Shown piece after piece: positions 46,084-56,859 of a DNA stretch of 64,000 nt. This stretch comes from Toxorhynchites rutilus septentrionalis. Lineage: Eukaryota > Arthropoda > Insecta > Diptera > Culicidae. Below the pieces are notes generated by a model that searched no databases, was not told the DNA's origin, and saw only the letters and a list, made by a program, of their open reading frames with translations. A program made the position numbers and the translations under genes. Positions within the stretch are counted from its first letter, which is position 1. The number at the start of each line of letters is the position of its first letter. The stretch lies in contig NC_073746.1 of the NCBI RefSeq assembly GCF_029784135.1, forward strand, positions 263,213,598 through 263,277,597, written 5' to 3'.

Positions 46084-46699
46084 AAATTTTGTCGCGTCAT
46101 TTTAGTTGCTAAGTATCCTTAAAACGCTTTTATAATGAATGCCTATTATTTCAACTACAGGTGCTATTAATTTCTTCGAACAATGCAATTAAATTATTAT
46201 AAATGGATAGAAGCACTGGATTATCTAAAAGAATCAATTATTTCGGAGACGAATAGATTTAAAAAAAAAGTCTTTGCGGTCGTATGTCTGTTCTCAGCCA
46301 CCAAAGCTTTATTACCGTTCCGGTCGTTGGTCTGCTGTCAGCCAACACCACAAGGAATTATAATAATCTTACACTTTATGCAACGATGTATCAGTTCACA
46401 CTTTTTTCCAAACGAATCATAATGTCTAGTGAAACTGTTCACGAATCAAAACTATGCTCTTAAAAACAATAGATAACGATACTCAGTATGAACAAAAGTT
46501 GTCACCAATGATTGAGGAGAGGCTTAATGGAAAACTTGTATTGCGGCACTGAATTAGATGTAAAGAGCAAGGAAAGTAGTCAAAAAACCAGGACTGCATA
46601 TTGCGGACTGTCTCGGAGAATATCACACGAAGGAGGATTAATCAATATATTGTTTGTATAAAAACATCACATTAAAACACATAGTCCAGTAAATTCATT
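46084..46699. other. No gene seen
   Basis: AT-rich with no shared repeat recognised. Confidence 0.3.
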
Positions 46700-46816
46700 T
46701 CAAAAGTACACAAAAAAAATCTTGTTCATCTATCATAATTTTACAAGTTATGGGCTGCTCTTTGAAGTCAAAATAATTCCGACCAGTACGCCACCTACGT
46801 CCTAATTTAATAGGAC
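46700..46816 (+). repeat. Dispersed repeat, inverted copy at 51965-52085
   Basis: Shares with the complement of 51965-52085 the blocks aatcttgttcatct, tcataattttacaagttat, aataattccgaccagtacg and gaccgcaaagtgtt, in order. Confidence 0.6.
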
Positions 46817-46929
46817 CGCAAAGTGTTCAAGTTATCAAATCGTTATCAAAGGAAAGAAGAAGAAAAAATAATCAATTTTATTTACGATTCAACAGTCATC
46901 GAGCAAGCAACCAGTCGACGATAGCAGTG

Positions 46930-47045
46930 AGAAAGTCCAAATGGCCTTTCTCAAGGCCGAAAGAAAAGAGTATAGTTTTAGTTGTCCTAAACGGCCTGTT
47001 CCAAGGCTAGAGGCGAATGAAGTGAAGAAGTTTAAAGCCTCCATA
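46930..47045 (+). repeat. Stem-loop repeat with histone-like 3' signal, second copy
   Basis: Parallel to 56545-56665. ccaaat precedes a perfect 6-bp stem with 4-nt loop, GGCCTT-TCTC-AAGGCC (46943-46958), then purine-rich gaaagaaaagag. A second, imperfect stem is at 46993-47008 (ggcctgttccaaggct), followed by agaggcgaatgaagtgaaga and agtttaaagcctc. Stem, tetraloop and purine-rich flank resemble histone mRNA 3' ends, but no histone gene is next to it. Confidence 0.45.
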
Positions 47046-47132
47046 ACGAGAAAACAAAAACAAAAAACTTTTTTTTCCGTATCCATGTACTCATATGTGA
47101 CGAACAACATATTACAGTTACTCATTGTGTTA

Positions 47133-47338
<206 letters not shown>

Positions 47339-47738
47339 CTTTTGCTTGGGTACCAATTGTTGCTTCCGTTCAAATTGATCACATCACGATGTAACATTTT
47401 GCTAGCTATGGTTGACTGAGAATTCAAGAAATGGCTCTGTGTTAGACACCTGTTTGTTGTAAGCGATTCTGGCATGTTAGCGTTGAACGAGATTCGATTC
47501 AAGCCATAATTCCATTAAAGCAAACTTTTGACAACATTGACACACGCTATGCATTTATGAAAGATATCATATAACAGTATACATTGACTTAGGCCTTCTA
47601 CGTGTCTCAATCAACAAAATTACGCAAACTACCCACTTTTTTCAGGGCTACCAAAATTTTCTACTACAGTGTTAATTCACAAATTACTTTTCAATCAAGA
47701 ATAATATGCGAAGTAATTCACAAACGAAAAGTATACTA

Positions 47739-48522
47739 CATGGGCTGAAAAGTCCCGGGATTTTTATGAAAACAATCGTTTTTTGGGTAAAGCTGTATTT
47801 ATTCCTCAACCACTTGGTATAGGGGAGTTTCCAGCATTTCGATTCCATTTCTGTAGTACGAAACGTCTAAGTCTTCGAAATATGCCTCAGTGCCACTCTG
47901 CAGACTGCCTATTGGACTCAGGAGTGTGGTAATGGATCCACGTTTCATCCATTTTCTCGATTATGCTTCAACAACGCCAAACCGGCTGTTGAATCATCAA
48001 CGCGCCGCTGTTTCTGGTCGACGGTCAGTAAACGCGGATAGCTTTTTCATGTCCAAAATGTCGTGCAAAATGTATACCACTCGTTAGTTAGGCCACAGCT
48101 AACTCGCGTAATGTCACTTTACAATCGTTCAAAACGAGTCGATGCACTTGTTTCACGATTTCTGGATTCGTACCTTCTTTTGGCCTTCCAGAGCGAGGTG
48201 CATCTGCGATGCTTGTACGGCCCATTTTAAATTCAATAAACCACCGATAAACTGTTGTTCTCGAAAGAGCAGAAGTGGAATAACATTTCGTCATGATTGT
48301 TCAGAAAAAAAAATGTTTGATCAAAATACGATATTCTTCTTTTTCCATTTTCTATTCGAGTGCTCAGATAGTGACACTCAAACAACTGTAAATTGTAAAC
48401 AAATTAAGGAAATGTCATGAAACTTCACATATAAGCTAGTGACAGATGAACCTCTGGAAATAAATCTTGATAATTTTTAGAGGCGCCATCTGTTGAAAAA
48501 CCCCGAGGCTTTTCAGCCCATG
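47739..48522 (-). mobile_element. Mariner element with both ends, internally deleted
   Basis: 784 bp; inverted ends catgggctgaaaagtcccgg (left, 47739) and catgggctgaaaagcctcgg (from the right, 48522); TA duplications at 47737-47738 and 48523-48524. Contains a mutated, deleted transposase gene on the minus strand. A non-autonomous derivative that keeps the cis ends. Confidence 0.85.
47960..48348 (-). pseudogene. Mariner transposase relic in the deleted element
   Basis: ATG at 48348 starts MEKEEYRILIKH, the normal mariner N-terminus, then stops within a few codons. A second frame (48294-48088) gives SRTTVYRWFIEFKMGRTS, ADAPRSGRPKEGT and IVKQVHRLVLNDCKVTLREL, the HTH region. Further on, in other frames, LTVDQKQRRVDDS and MDETWIHYHTPESNRQS (first catalytic D in MDETW) can be read. 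The rest of the catalytic domain is deleted. Inactive. Confidence 0.8.
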
Positions 48523-48529
48523 TAATATA

Positions 48530-51150
48530 ATAATTTCATTGTCCTACAACAACAATGCTGTTGTGTCTCTATAATTCTCTAAATTGAATCCTTCTATTTC
48601 GTATGAACAGCAATTTTTAAAATTTAGATGATATTTGTTCTGACGTTTTGAATTTTTCCGAATTCGATTCATTCCACATCGACATAACCAATCCTCAATC
48701 GGTTCTCATTCAAAAATTAATCATATCAAGTCATGTAAATACTTGCCCAACTATTTTCAGCACAATCAAGATTTCCTTTGCTTTGAAACACGAAACTGTA
48801 TCAACCGGAGATAATAATTCCTTACGCTCAAGCCAGCCGGTGCGAGACCTGTTGCTGCTGCTGGACTCATCCACCTGTTAATTTAATTAAATTAAAAAGA
48901 TTAACAGCAAAACACTCGGCACGCATCTCAGCGCTAGAGCTGAACAATGTATTTGTATTCCTGACGGTTCGGTTGCCGCTCACGCTTGTTGATAATATTT
49001 TACCATGTCTAGCCTGACCTAACCAAGACCAAAACACATTCCATCGCAATCCGTATCCCACTCAGCCCCACTCGGGGGGACCCGGATTTTCTATAATGAA
49101 TGTAGAACATCGTTTCAACCCGACTTAATGAGCACAGCATGAAAAATGAGGGTTTTGTTTTTGAGTTAGCCATTTTCGCGAGTTTGGTTACAAATTATGT
49201 GTTTTCTCGTAACTTCGTCCAGACGAAATATGGAATGAGAACAGAAATAAAGCTGAATTATTTTCTACAGTGCAACGGTTGGTGGTTCAGAAAATTGCGA
49301 AAGCAATTGGATCTTCAAACACGGTCACGATAAATCGCTGTACTCCGCAGAGGCTAATATACCTAGTTGGCTTTATACACAATAGATAATGTTGTACAGC
49401 TTAAGATAACACAAATAGAAGAAAGAAATACCGAGTGCATTCGTTCGAGCGCAGCAATAAGATATCGGATTAGTGAGTTCAACTTTGGGTTGATGCTGAA
49501 TTCGGATATAGTCGATTCGCCGATTCCAGTGGGAATGTAACCAATCTGCCTGGCTGGCGACAGTGTTGTCACGGTTCGGTAGAGGAAAAAACCAGGTGGA
49601 CAGATAGTAATTTTATGCAACATTGATGCAGCTGAACAATGAGCAGAGGAGAATGTGCGCCTCCCGCAGCAACCTCCGCCTAGCTGATTAGTAGATGTTG
49701 TTCATTTGCAGAGGAAATTACAACGTGACCAGCGCCATGGGATGTCTGTGAACGAGGCGATGGTAATTAATTCAAACTGATTGTATTCCACTGAATGTGA
49801 CGATGGCATCATTCTAATGAGGTAGATCCACACTCCAATTAAGAAATCTGGAAAGAAATGTAGATTAGTGCTCGGTATTTGCATATCGTTAGACCACAAA
49901 CAGAGAGTTTGCATTGATTATCGTTTCAACAGAGATGACGTAATTCAGAATATTAATTTCAAAGTTATTGTAATCAGATAATTTTGAATGAACTTCATCG
50001 ATAATGTCGTGGAAGTTACATGTTAAATCAATCAATCCTCTCAGAGGATCGAAACTATTAAAGTTTTTCTTTTAATATTAGTTTCTTAGAACACCTGAAT
50101 ATGTTTTTAGAATATCTCATTTAAAGTACTAATATTTCTCTGAATTTCCGAAAAATTACTGTTATCGTAAAAACAAAAGACAAGTGGTTTTTAAAGTTCG
50201 CCAATTTGAACAAAATTAATGCATAACAATCTGCGAACAAAACATCCATGGCTCACTAAACAACAACATTTCAATCAACTCGACGCATATATTTCAATCC
50301 ATTTTACGCAAACAGCCTAATTCCCGGCAGTTTGATTCGTTCATAAATTCCGAAATCGCTAACGAACTGTGAAATAGAAAATTTACAAATAAATGGATTC
50401 TGTGAGTTTGAAAACACATACAGTCATCCACAAACTCCCACGCATACGCATTCACTCGTCGCGCCAAAAATCCTTTCAGTGGCAAAAGGTGTGCATTCCA
50501 TTATTCCAATCCAATCACTCCCCCCGAAATGGCTTCAACCACTCTCTGGGTGCCACATCGGGGCGGCAAGGCGATCGGTGGTAAAACCGTACGCGTCGAA
50601 TCAAAACACGTTTAAAAACCAAAATTACCATTTAAATTGCTACACACAACCAGCTTCAGGATCGGGTGAGGGAAGAAAAAAAAGTCCTGGGCGAAAATAC
50701 TCCTCCCACAGACAGATTGCAGTGTTGGGGCGAATCTAAACGGTAAACTCTGCTGTTGTTCCTAGTGCTGAAAATGCGAAACGAGAGCAGCTGAACAACA
50801 ACAGCAGCAACACTAGTGTAACGGGGTATTGATGAGTTTGCCAAAATCGCAATCGGCGAAAATTCCATACCTCTCCCCGTTGCCGTTGCCTCCCCATAAA
50901 GACCTAGAGGGGTGCACTGAGAAATGCATTGATTTAGATATCCATGGGATTGCGACGTGAAAACTGCCGCAAATTTGCACTGAGAATTTTGATCCGCGAT
51001 TTCGTTTTAACATGAAGACCAAAAAAAAGTCCTATGGCAATTCATGTATTGAATTCTTCCAAACGCTCCGGAACATCATTTGAAACGAATATTTGAACGA
51101 TCATGAAAAATGTTCAAAATGAATGAATGAAAAAGGATATCAGAATCAAT
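48530..51150. other. No confirmed gene; one candidate micro-exon
   Basis: At 48826-48874 (minus) an AG acceptor, one open frame (VDESSSSNRSRTGWLE) and a gtaagg donor fit a 49-nt exon. Other parts: balanced-composition patches at 48820-49080, 49440-49720 and 50440-50950, none with a recognisable domain or repeat; these are candidates for unique host DNA. Confidence 0.3.
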
Positions 51151-51151
51151 A

Positions 51152-51857
51152 CAGGGCGGACTCGATTATAAAAAATATCTAATTTGTTTTTACTGTATAT
51201 CAAATCAAATCAAATCGTAAAAAATATTCTATGTTTTTTATACATATATTTTTCGTTTTTTTTAATAAAAACGAAGAATTTAATTTTTTATTTATCCCGT
51301 TAAAGCTTGGAAATATCTTTCTTTGTAAAAAAGAATATTTGTCAGGAATATTTCAAGAGGTGATACAGTTCTGGGCTCTGTTTGCCTTAAACAGGCTCCA
51401 CTTCAAGAAGTATTCTACATATGACGATTCTGTCATTTCCATTTTAAACATGAAAAAAATTAGTACAGGATAAATTTCTGAAACATCATTCGTATTCAAG
51501 TTACATTTTAGAAATAATAAACACAAAAGTTAGTGACTTTCAAGATGTTAGTATCAATTTTCTCACAATAATGCATGAAAAACTTGATTATTTTTTTAAC
51601 CAGATTGAAACTCTCTAACCGCTCTACAATTTGTTCTTTTACACTCAACTCCTATCTTTTTAAATTTCGCTGCAATATAATTTTAAACGATTTCATTTCT
51701 GGTGAGCCTTCAACTAGAATCTTCAAAGATCACGATTTTCACTCCACTCCACTCCAGATTTTTTTTTAAATGAGTCATATTTTAAATCTTCATTTTTTTA
51801 CTTTTATATAATCGAAATTGTATATCATCGAGTCTGTAAATAATCGAGTCCGACCTG
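51152..51857. mobile_element. Pogo-like MITE, TA-flanked
   Basis: Ends cagggcggactcgattat (left) and, from the right, caggtcggactcgattat; TA at 51150-51151 and 51858-51859. CAG...CTG ends with TA duplication fit pogo/Tigger-type elements. The 706-bp interior is AT-rich; its 60-80-codon frames have no domain. Single ends of the same family lie at 15060-15141 and 63060-63103. Confidence 0.65.
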
Positions 51858-51964
51858 TATCAATTGCTATTGTGATCTAATCACGAATGGCGTGACTATA
51901 GTTGTCATTAGAAAAGATTTGAGGTCGGGTTATCCCATGTTACCAACTCTGGTATAAAATAGAA

Positions 51965-52085
51965 ACATAACACTTTGCGGTCGTATTAAATTTGGACATG
52001 GGTGTCGTACTAGTCGAAATTATTCTTACTTGAAAGTTATACATAACTTATGAGATTATGAAAGATAAACAAGATTTATTGAATT
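51965..52085 (-). repeat. Dispersed repeat, inverted copy of 46700-46816
   Basis: See 46700-46816: gcggtcgtattaaatttgga and cttatgagattatgaaagat match its complement. Both copies are truncated, with no ends recognised. Confidence 0.6.
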
Positions 52086-52200
52086 TTTTGTGAACTTTAA
52101 ACATGTATTTACTGACCAAGGTGTAATAATGTGCTGTTTTTATATGAACTATATTTTATAATTCTCCTTCATGTGATATCTGTCGAAACAGCCTCCAACA

Positions 52201-53215
52201 TGCAGTAGGTGAGGTGGGGGTAAAACGGACATGTTAAGAAGAACTTCAATTATATCTTTGGAAACTCACGTTACCCAAAACTTTGATGCAGTTTCTTGCA
52301 ATTCAATATAATGTTTCTATACATTATTGGCCAAATATTTTACAAAAAAATGATTTTTAAAGTTTTTTACTGAAATTAAAACAGACCGAAAAGTACCTTT
52401 TTTTTCGAAGCGGGTAATATGGACATATAGTTGAGGTAATATTGACAGTTTTGTAATATATGAAGCGTAGAGGTTTATCGATCGTGAGAGGAATAATTTT
52501 ATTCAACCAAGGTCTGAACTCTGGGGGTCTTCGTAGCCACTTGGTTACGCGTTCGCTTACTAAGCGATCGATCGTGGGTTCAAACTCAGGGCCCTCAATT
52601 TGACCATCTTTGTGTTGTTATAGAATAACTATGTCCACGCAACCATCATCAGCTATGGAGATCGATCCACGGTGGAACAAAGATCGATTCATCCATACAA
52701 CTGCTCTGCTCTGCAAGAAACATCGGGCTGCTGTTCTATAGATAACCCAACAATGATCAATATCAACTGTCTCCGCTGTCCGGTCTGTTGAACAATGGAA
52801 GAACAGATAGAAAACCCTTTTTTTAATAAAAAAAAGGTCTGAACTCATGACGAATGTTCGTTGAATGATGAAAACATCGAAAAAATCGATACCTAATATC
52901 GCTTCTCTGTTAACTCACAAACCGAAATATAACTATCAGCGAATTGAATTTCGGTATTAAACCACTCAAAATGCTTAATATCGAAGCAGCTAAAATTACA
53001 TCCAGACACGGAATCATGATGATTTTGTATGATTTTCGGTTTTTGTTTCCCTTTTCCACTTTTGATCAGTATTCATAGGGTGGCTTAAATATTATAGAAT
53101 AACATGTAGAAGATGTTCTCATTAACAGAAATCTGAAATTCAAAATGTAGCTATACAAATCAACCACCTGTCCATATTACCCTCACTGTTCGTATTACTC
53201 GCGGTTCCCCTACTG
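52201..53215. mobile_element. Probable MITE-type element split by a SINE
   Basis: Left end cagtaggtgaggtgggggta at about 52204 and right-end complement cagtaggggaaccgcgagta near 53215 are similar, and both continue into taa(a/t)a(c/t)gga-type sequence. After removal of the SINE it is about 690 bp. Boundaries are approximate and no target duplication was found. Confidence 0.4.
52522..52833 (+). mobile_element. Full-length tRNA-derived SINE
   Basis: Perfect 13-bp target duplication aaggtctgaactc at 52509-52521 and 52834-52846. The 5' ~75 bp is tRNA-like: A box in tagccacttggttacgcg and B box gggttcaaactc at 52576-52587. A tRNA-unrelated body follows, then an A-rich tail (aataaaaaaa). Transcribed by pol III and mobilised by a LINE's reverse transcriptase; the partner LINE is not known. 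The 52618-52848 open frame on the other strand is not meaningful. Boundaries are well supported, indicating a recent insertion. Confidence 0.88.
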
Positions 53216-53319
53216 GTTTTTGACCACACGTATCATAAACATAATGAGATTGGCGTCTTCCGTCTTTTATCTTTCTTTTTGAACCTAGAGAACAAACCGA
53301 AATTCAAAATTCAATTCTG

Positions 53320-53449
53320 TGGAGACCAACTCAATAGTGAATCCAATTAACCTCATCAACCAGCTTTGATTTGATTTCTGGAATGTTCATGTAGGACCTA
53401 TTCATACAGAGATATTTCTGTTTGAATGAAAAATTACCCCTTTGTCTTT
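53320..53449 (+). repeat. Repeat family D (split by LINE tail)
   Basis: agtgaatccaattaacctca, catcaaccagctttgatttg and catgtaggacctattca match 43745-43815 and 12090-12140. It resumes at 53801 after the LINE insertion. Confidence 0.6.
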
Positions 53450-53800
53450 TTTTTTTATTTAAATCGTTTATTTTTACAGGCTTAGTTACATAGGTTTAAA
53501 GGAGCCGAACTCCTTACTGTATTGTTACTAGTATATATACATTTTTCCTTAATTCTAATGTTAATAATATAGGAAACCGATTACTCGCGGTCGACTCGAG
53601 TTTAGAAGGGTGACATATTTTCCTCAGGAAAAGGAGGGGATATGAGGATATGTTGACAATGATCACACTCACACTCTCAATCACACTCATCACACTGAAT
53701 TCTTAAACCTATCTTATATCTAATATGTATTTACATTTCATCTTATTCTTATGAAGGGATCCCATCTCTTACAAAGGAAAAGGAAAAGGAAAAACTAAAA
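53450..53800 (-). mobile_element. LINE 3'-UTR tail insertion
   Basis: Reverse complement matches 2110-2465 (atcttatatctaatatgtat, aggaaaaggaggggatatga). Perfect 12-bp duplication ccctttgtcttt at 53438-53449 and 53801-53812. Only the 3' UTR was copied, an extreme 5' truncation. A T-rich run at 53450-53456 is the complement of the A-rich tail. Confidence 0.85.
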
Positions 53801-54117
53801 CCCTTTGTCTTTGATGATTAATAATTCAATGAACAATAATCACTCAGCAATCCGAAAGGTAGTTTTGACAATTTTGTACAAAATTAAATTTGTTACTTTG
53901 ACGAAAAAACATTACAATATTTTTGCATAGATTTTGAAAAACTGCCAAAAATGGGGTTTCTGTAGTGTTTTAGAGAATTTTCTGTAATTTTACAAATATT
54001 GCAGTAAGTTTTCATGTTGGTAGGAATTTTTTTAGCCCAAAAGCCCTATGAACGTTTCAAATTGGTATGCTAGGTCGTTTTTAGAGTTTTGAGACCAAAA
54101 TAAAACTGTGGGGGACG

Positions 54118-54395
54118 TTGGAGTTCCATTATCCACAGTTAGCGGTTTCATCATATGCCCCACGATTTTATTTTAGTCTCATCAATGCCCTTAATTAATG
54201 AAGGAAGGGGTGTGATAACTCCTAATTATTTTGTTCAGCACATAATCGAAATTAGTATTATGTTTAATCACAATGAAACCGTTCAACTAAAAAACATTTT
54301 TTTCACTTATTTCATTCACGATGCAATTGATTTTAGTTTTTCAATTTGTACCCCCAACATGTTCCCGAAAGACGTACTCATACGCCAAATCGTAA
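54118..54395 (+). repeat. ACGT-type composite repeat, right end
   Basis: ttccattatccacagttag and ccccacgattttattttagt match 13446-13515; the last part (caatttgtacccccaa, cccgaaagacgta) matches the right end of the element at 22823-23634. It ends in a worn ACGTACTCATACG palindrome. Confidence 0.55.
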
Positions 54396-54399
54396 AACT

Positions 54400-54788
54400 C
54401 GCCGCATATCATTTATGTAGAAAATGAACAAAATGAGTCCTAACACACTTCCCTATGATCACACGATTAGCTTTCGAACCATTTGTATGATGTCCTCACA
54501 ATTCCGATGCGACTAGAAATTGTTTCTGAAGCGCGTTTTAAATTCAAGGACACCACAAACATAGTTTCTTAAGCCTCGATATTTTTATGATGTCCCTACA
54601 ATTCCAATGCGACTAGAAATTATTTCAAAAGCGCGTATTAAATTCACCGCAAAAATAGTTTCTTAAGTCTCGATATTTTATTGCCACTTTGCTAACCCCA
54701 AATTCAGAGCGGTTCCACAAGAATGAACGATTCGTTTCTTTCGTTTTCGTGCGTTTTTAGGTACGAGGATTGTAATCAGTGCCAAATG
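54400..54788. other. Short tandem duplication, no gene
   Basis: Two units of about 95 bp (atgatgtcc.cacaattcc.atgcgactagaaatt, gcgcgt.ttaaattca) at about 54487 and 54587. Nothing else was identified. Confidence 0.5.
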
Positions 54789-55014
54789 TACAAAGATACA
54801 AATATACAAATATACAAATATACAAATATACAAATATACAAATATACAAATATACAAATATACAAATATACAAATGTACAAATATACAAATATACAAATA
54901 TACAAATATACAAATATACAAATATACAAATATACAAATATACAAATATACAAATATACAAATATACAAATATACAAATATACAAATATACAAATATACA
55001 AATATACAAATGTA
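54789..55014. repeat. 8-bp minisatellite (ATACAAAT)n
   Basis: About 28 units, nearly perfect, with one c/g-type variant unit (aaatgtac) near the middle and one at the end. The YKYTNIQ / YICIFVYL frames are products of the repeat. Confidence 0.97.
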
Positions 55015-55019
55015 CTCAT

Positions 55020-56190
55020 GAAAACGAAAGTTACGATTAGTTCATTCTGAGAGTACGCATAGCATTTTGACTTCTGGTACTATTTGCGATAGAATGCTCC
55101 TGTGGTTTAAGGAACAGAAACAAAATAATTTCAAGATTCTCCGGTAGCTTATATAAGCACTAGTAATGGTCTTTAAAATAACTATTTTAATTTTATGAGC
55201 ATTATATTTCGCTTTTGAATCTGAAATACAGCAACATCAATGTTCCATTGGCGGATGTAGTTCTGATTCAGGGTCGTTGATTAGTGCTTACTGGTGACTA
55301 GGGCAGTACTTATTTGCCCATTATGTCCAAGCTTATGAAATTTCATAAGGAAATTTCATATAGTTCGATTCTGAAAAGTTAACTTACGAAACTCAAAACT
55401 TTAACATAAATCTATCACTACAAGAAAAATATCACCCCCAACCGATGAGTGTGTAAGATCATCTGTCAGTTTCTGTCATTTTATCTCCATTTTTAATGGT
55501 GCGAAACTGTGATAAATGGAGATGAAAAAGTAAGCGTAACAACTCCGTAAATTTTATCTTTAAAATTAATGAAAATTTGTGCATCTTGTGCCGAAACGCT
55601 ACGTGACAAGTGTAAAGAATCAGAATTAACTGAGGTTAGTAATGTGATTATGTAAACGCGAACTATCACTGAACGAAACGTAAATCGAAAAATTTCATGT
55701 GTCACAACACGCGGAAGTGATAAGCTTTATGTAACCAGAGAATGAAAACCTGTACAATTGATTGGTCCGGCTGTATATTCTATTATTTATTACAGGTACT
55801 TTTTTTAATCGAAATCCAATCGCGACATCTACTCTCCGGTGGGAAACCTGAGAAAATAACGGAGAGTAAAGTCATTCGGATCGGCGATATATCCCGTTAT
55901 TCAACACGCATATTTTGTATCGAACTTCTATTAACGGCGCCGAGTTATCTTTGAAAAACCCGAGAGCTCCTCTGAAACCACTAAGATAGGCGATATATTC
56001 ATCGGATATGTATTGTTTCCATAAACATCTACACACACAAAAAAACATTTCATTCACATAAATATGTAAATTTTTATAACTACAGATGTTCGGTCTTGTA
56101 ATTAGAAATTCAAGCCCAATAGTATTAGCATTTTCATTACTCCCATCTCGTATCCCATATTAATCCTGAGTAAGCGGCGGGTAAACGGCT
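55020..56190. other. No gene seen
   Basis: AT-rich; short frames without domains. Leads into the promoter-like region at 56214. Confidence 0.3.
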
Positions 56191-56213
56191 CCCAACACTA
56201 ACTAACAAAGTAA

Positions 56214-56500
56214 CTTCTAGAACCTTCTAGTCACCATTTGTTCCAATGTTCCAACTAAAACTAATAAACACGCCTTCTAGAATCTATTTGTCGTCCTAAT
56301 AATCATACCTTCTAGAATATTCTAGTTCCCACCTTGCCTTGCCCCAATGCACACTTTCCGGTAACAATTACAAAAGCAACAACAGGCTCATTATGCATGC
56401 TCTACACATGAAGTGGCGCGCGCTGATTGGCATTTGAATACAACCAGCTGACGCAATCGTTCGGGTATAAAAGGAGGCAGTCTAGAGCGCATCATGAGGA
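56214..56500 (+). promoter_or_regulatory. Heat-shock-type promoter: HSE clusters, CCAAT, TATA
   Basis: Three clusters of inverted TTC/GAA pentamers: cttctagaaccttctag (56214-56230), ccttctagaat (56272-56282) and ccttctagaatattctag (56308-56325). The first fits the nTTCnnGAAnnTTCnn heat-shock-factor site. They are followed by an inverted CCAAT box (gattgg, 56425-56430) and a strong TATA box (tataaaag, 56465-56472), placing a start site near 56495. No Hsp open frame follows. It could be the promoter of a retroelement terminal repeat or of a non-coding or small-ORF transcript. Binding and heat response are inferred, not shown. Confidence 0.5.
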
Positions 56501-56544
56501 CACCGACTGGACAACATCGTTGCTGGACGAGCTGGACGGCGAGG

Positions 56545-56665
56545 GATCAAGTGCCTTTCTCAAGGCAATGAGGGTGGAGGTGTAGTGCTGGATGAGTAAA
56601 GTTTTCCAAGGGCCTTTTTCAAGGCTAGAGACGCATGAACTGAAAAAGTTTAAAGTCTCTATAAT
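56545..56665 (+). repeat. Stem-loop repeat downstream of the promoter, first copy
   Basis: Two hairpins: GCCTT-TCTC-AAGGC (56553-56566) and GCCTT-TTTC-AAGGC (56612-56625). TTTC is the usual loop of histone mRNA 3' stem-loops. Then tagagacgcatgaactgaaa and aagtttaaagtctct. The same arrangement is at 46930-47045. In one frame the second hairpin region reads SRLETHELKKFKVSI here and [15 protein letters not shown] there, so a coding origin is also possible. Confidence 0.45.
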
Positions 56666-56716
56666 TCTTACCTAACCCGAATCAAATCATTGTTTTATTG
56701 TACATACGAGTGTTAA

Positions 56717-56851
56717 TATCACGATTATCAAATCAAGTTTAGTAAAAATGAAACCGAGGTTATTGTGAAAGAGGAGCTTCAACCGAAGCTCCGTGCCATT
56801 AACCTAGGAGGAAAGTCCGAGGATTTCCTATCGTTCCATCAATGCAAATGA
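56717..56851 (+). other. Short open frame downstream of the promoter (45 codons, no ATG)
   Basis: Open from after a TAA at 56714-56716 to TGA at 56849-56851, reading NETEVIVKEELQPKLRAI then NLGGKSEDFLSFHQ. The composition looks protein-like (balanced charge, no low complexity), but there is no in-frame ATG, so it would be an exon or a retroelement gag fragment. No family recognised. Confidence 0.2.
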
Positions 56852-56859
56852 CGAACAAC

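Noticed and set aside
54678..55040. Five overlapping frames with YKYTNIQ or YICIFVYL repeats
   Set aside because: An 8-bp repeat is open in several frames by chance; not a tandem-repeat protein.
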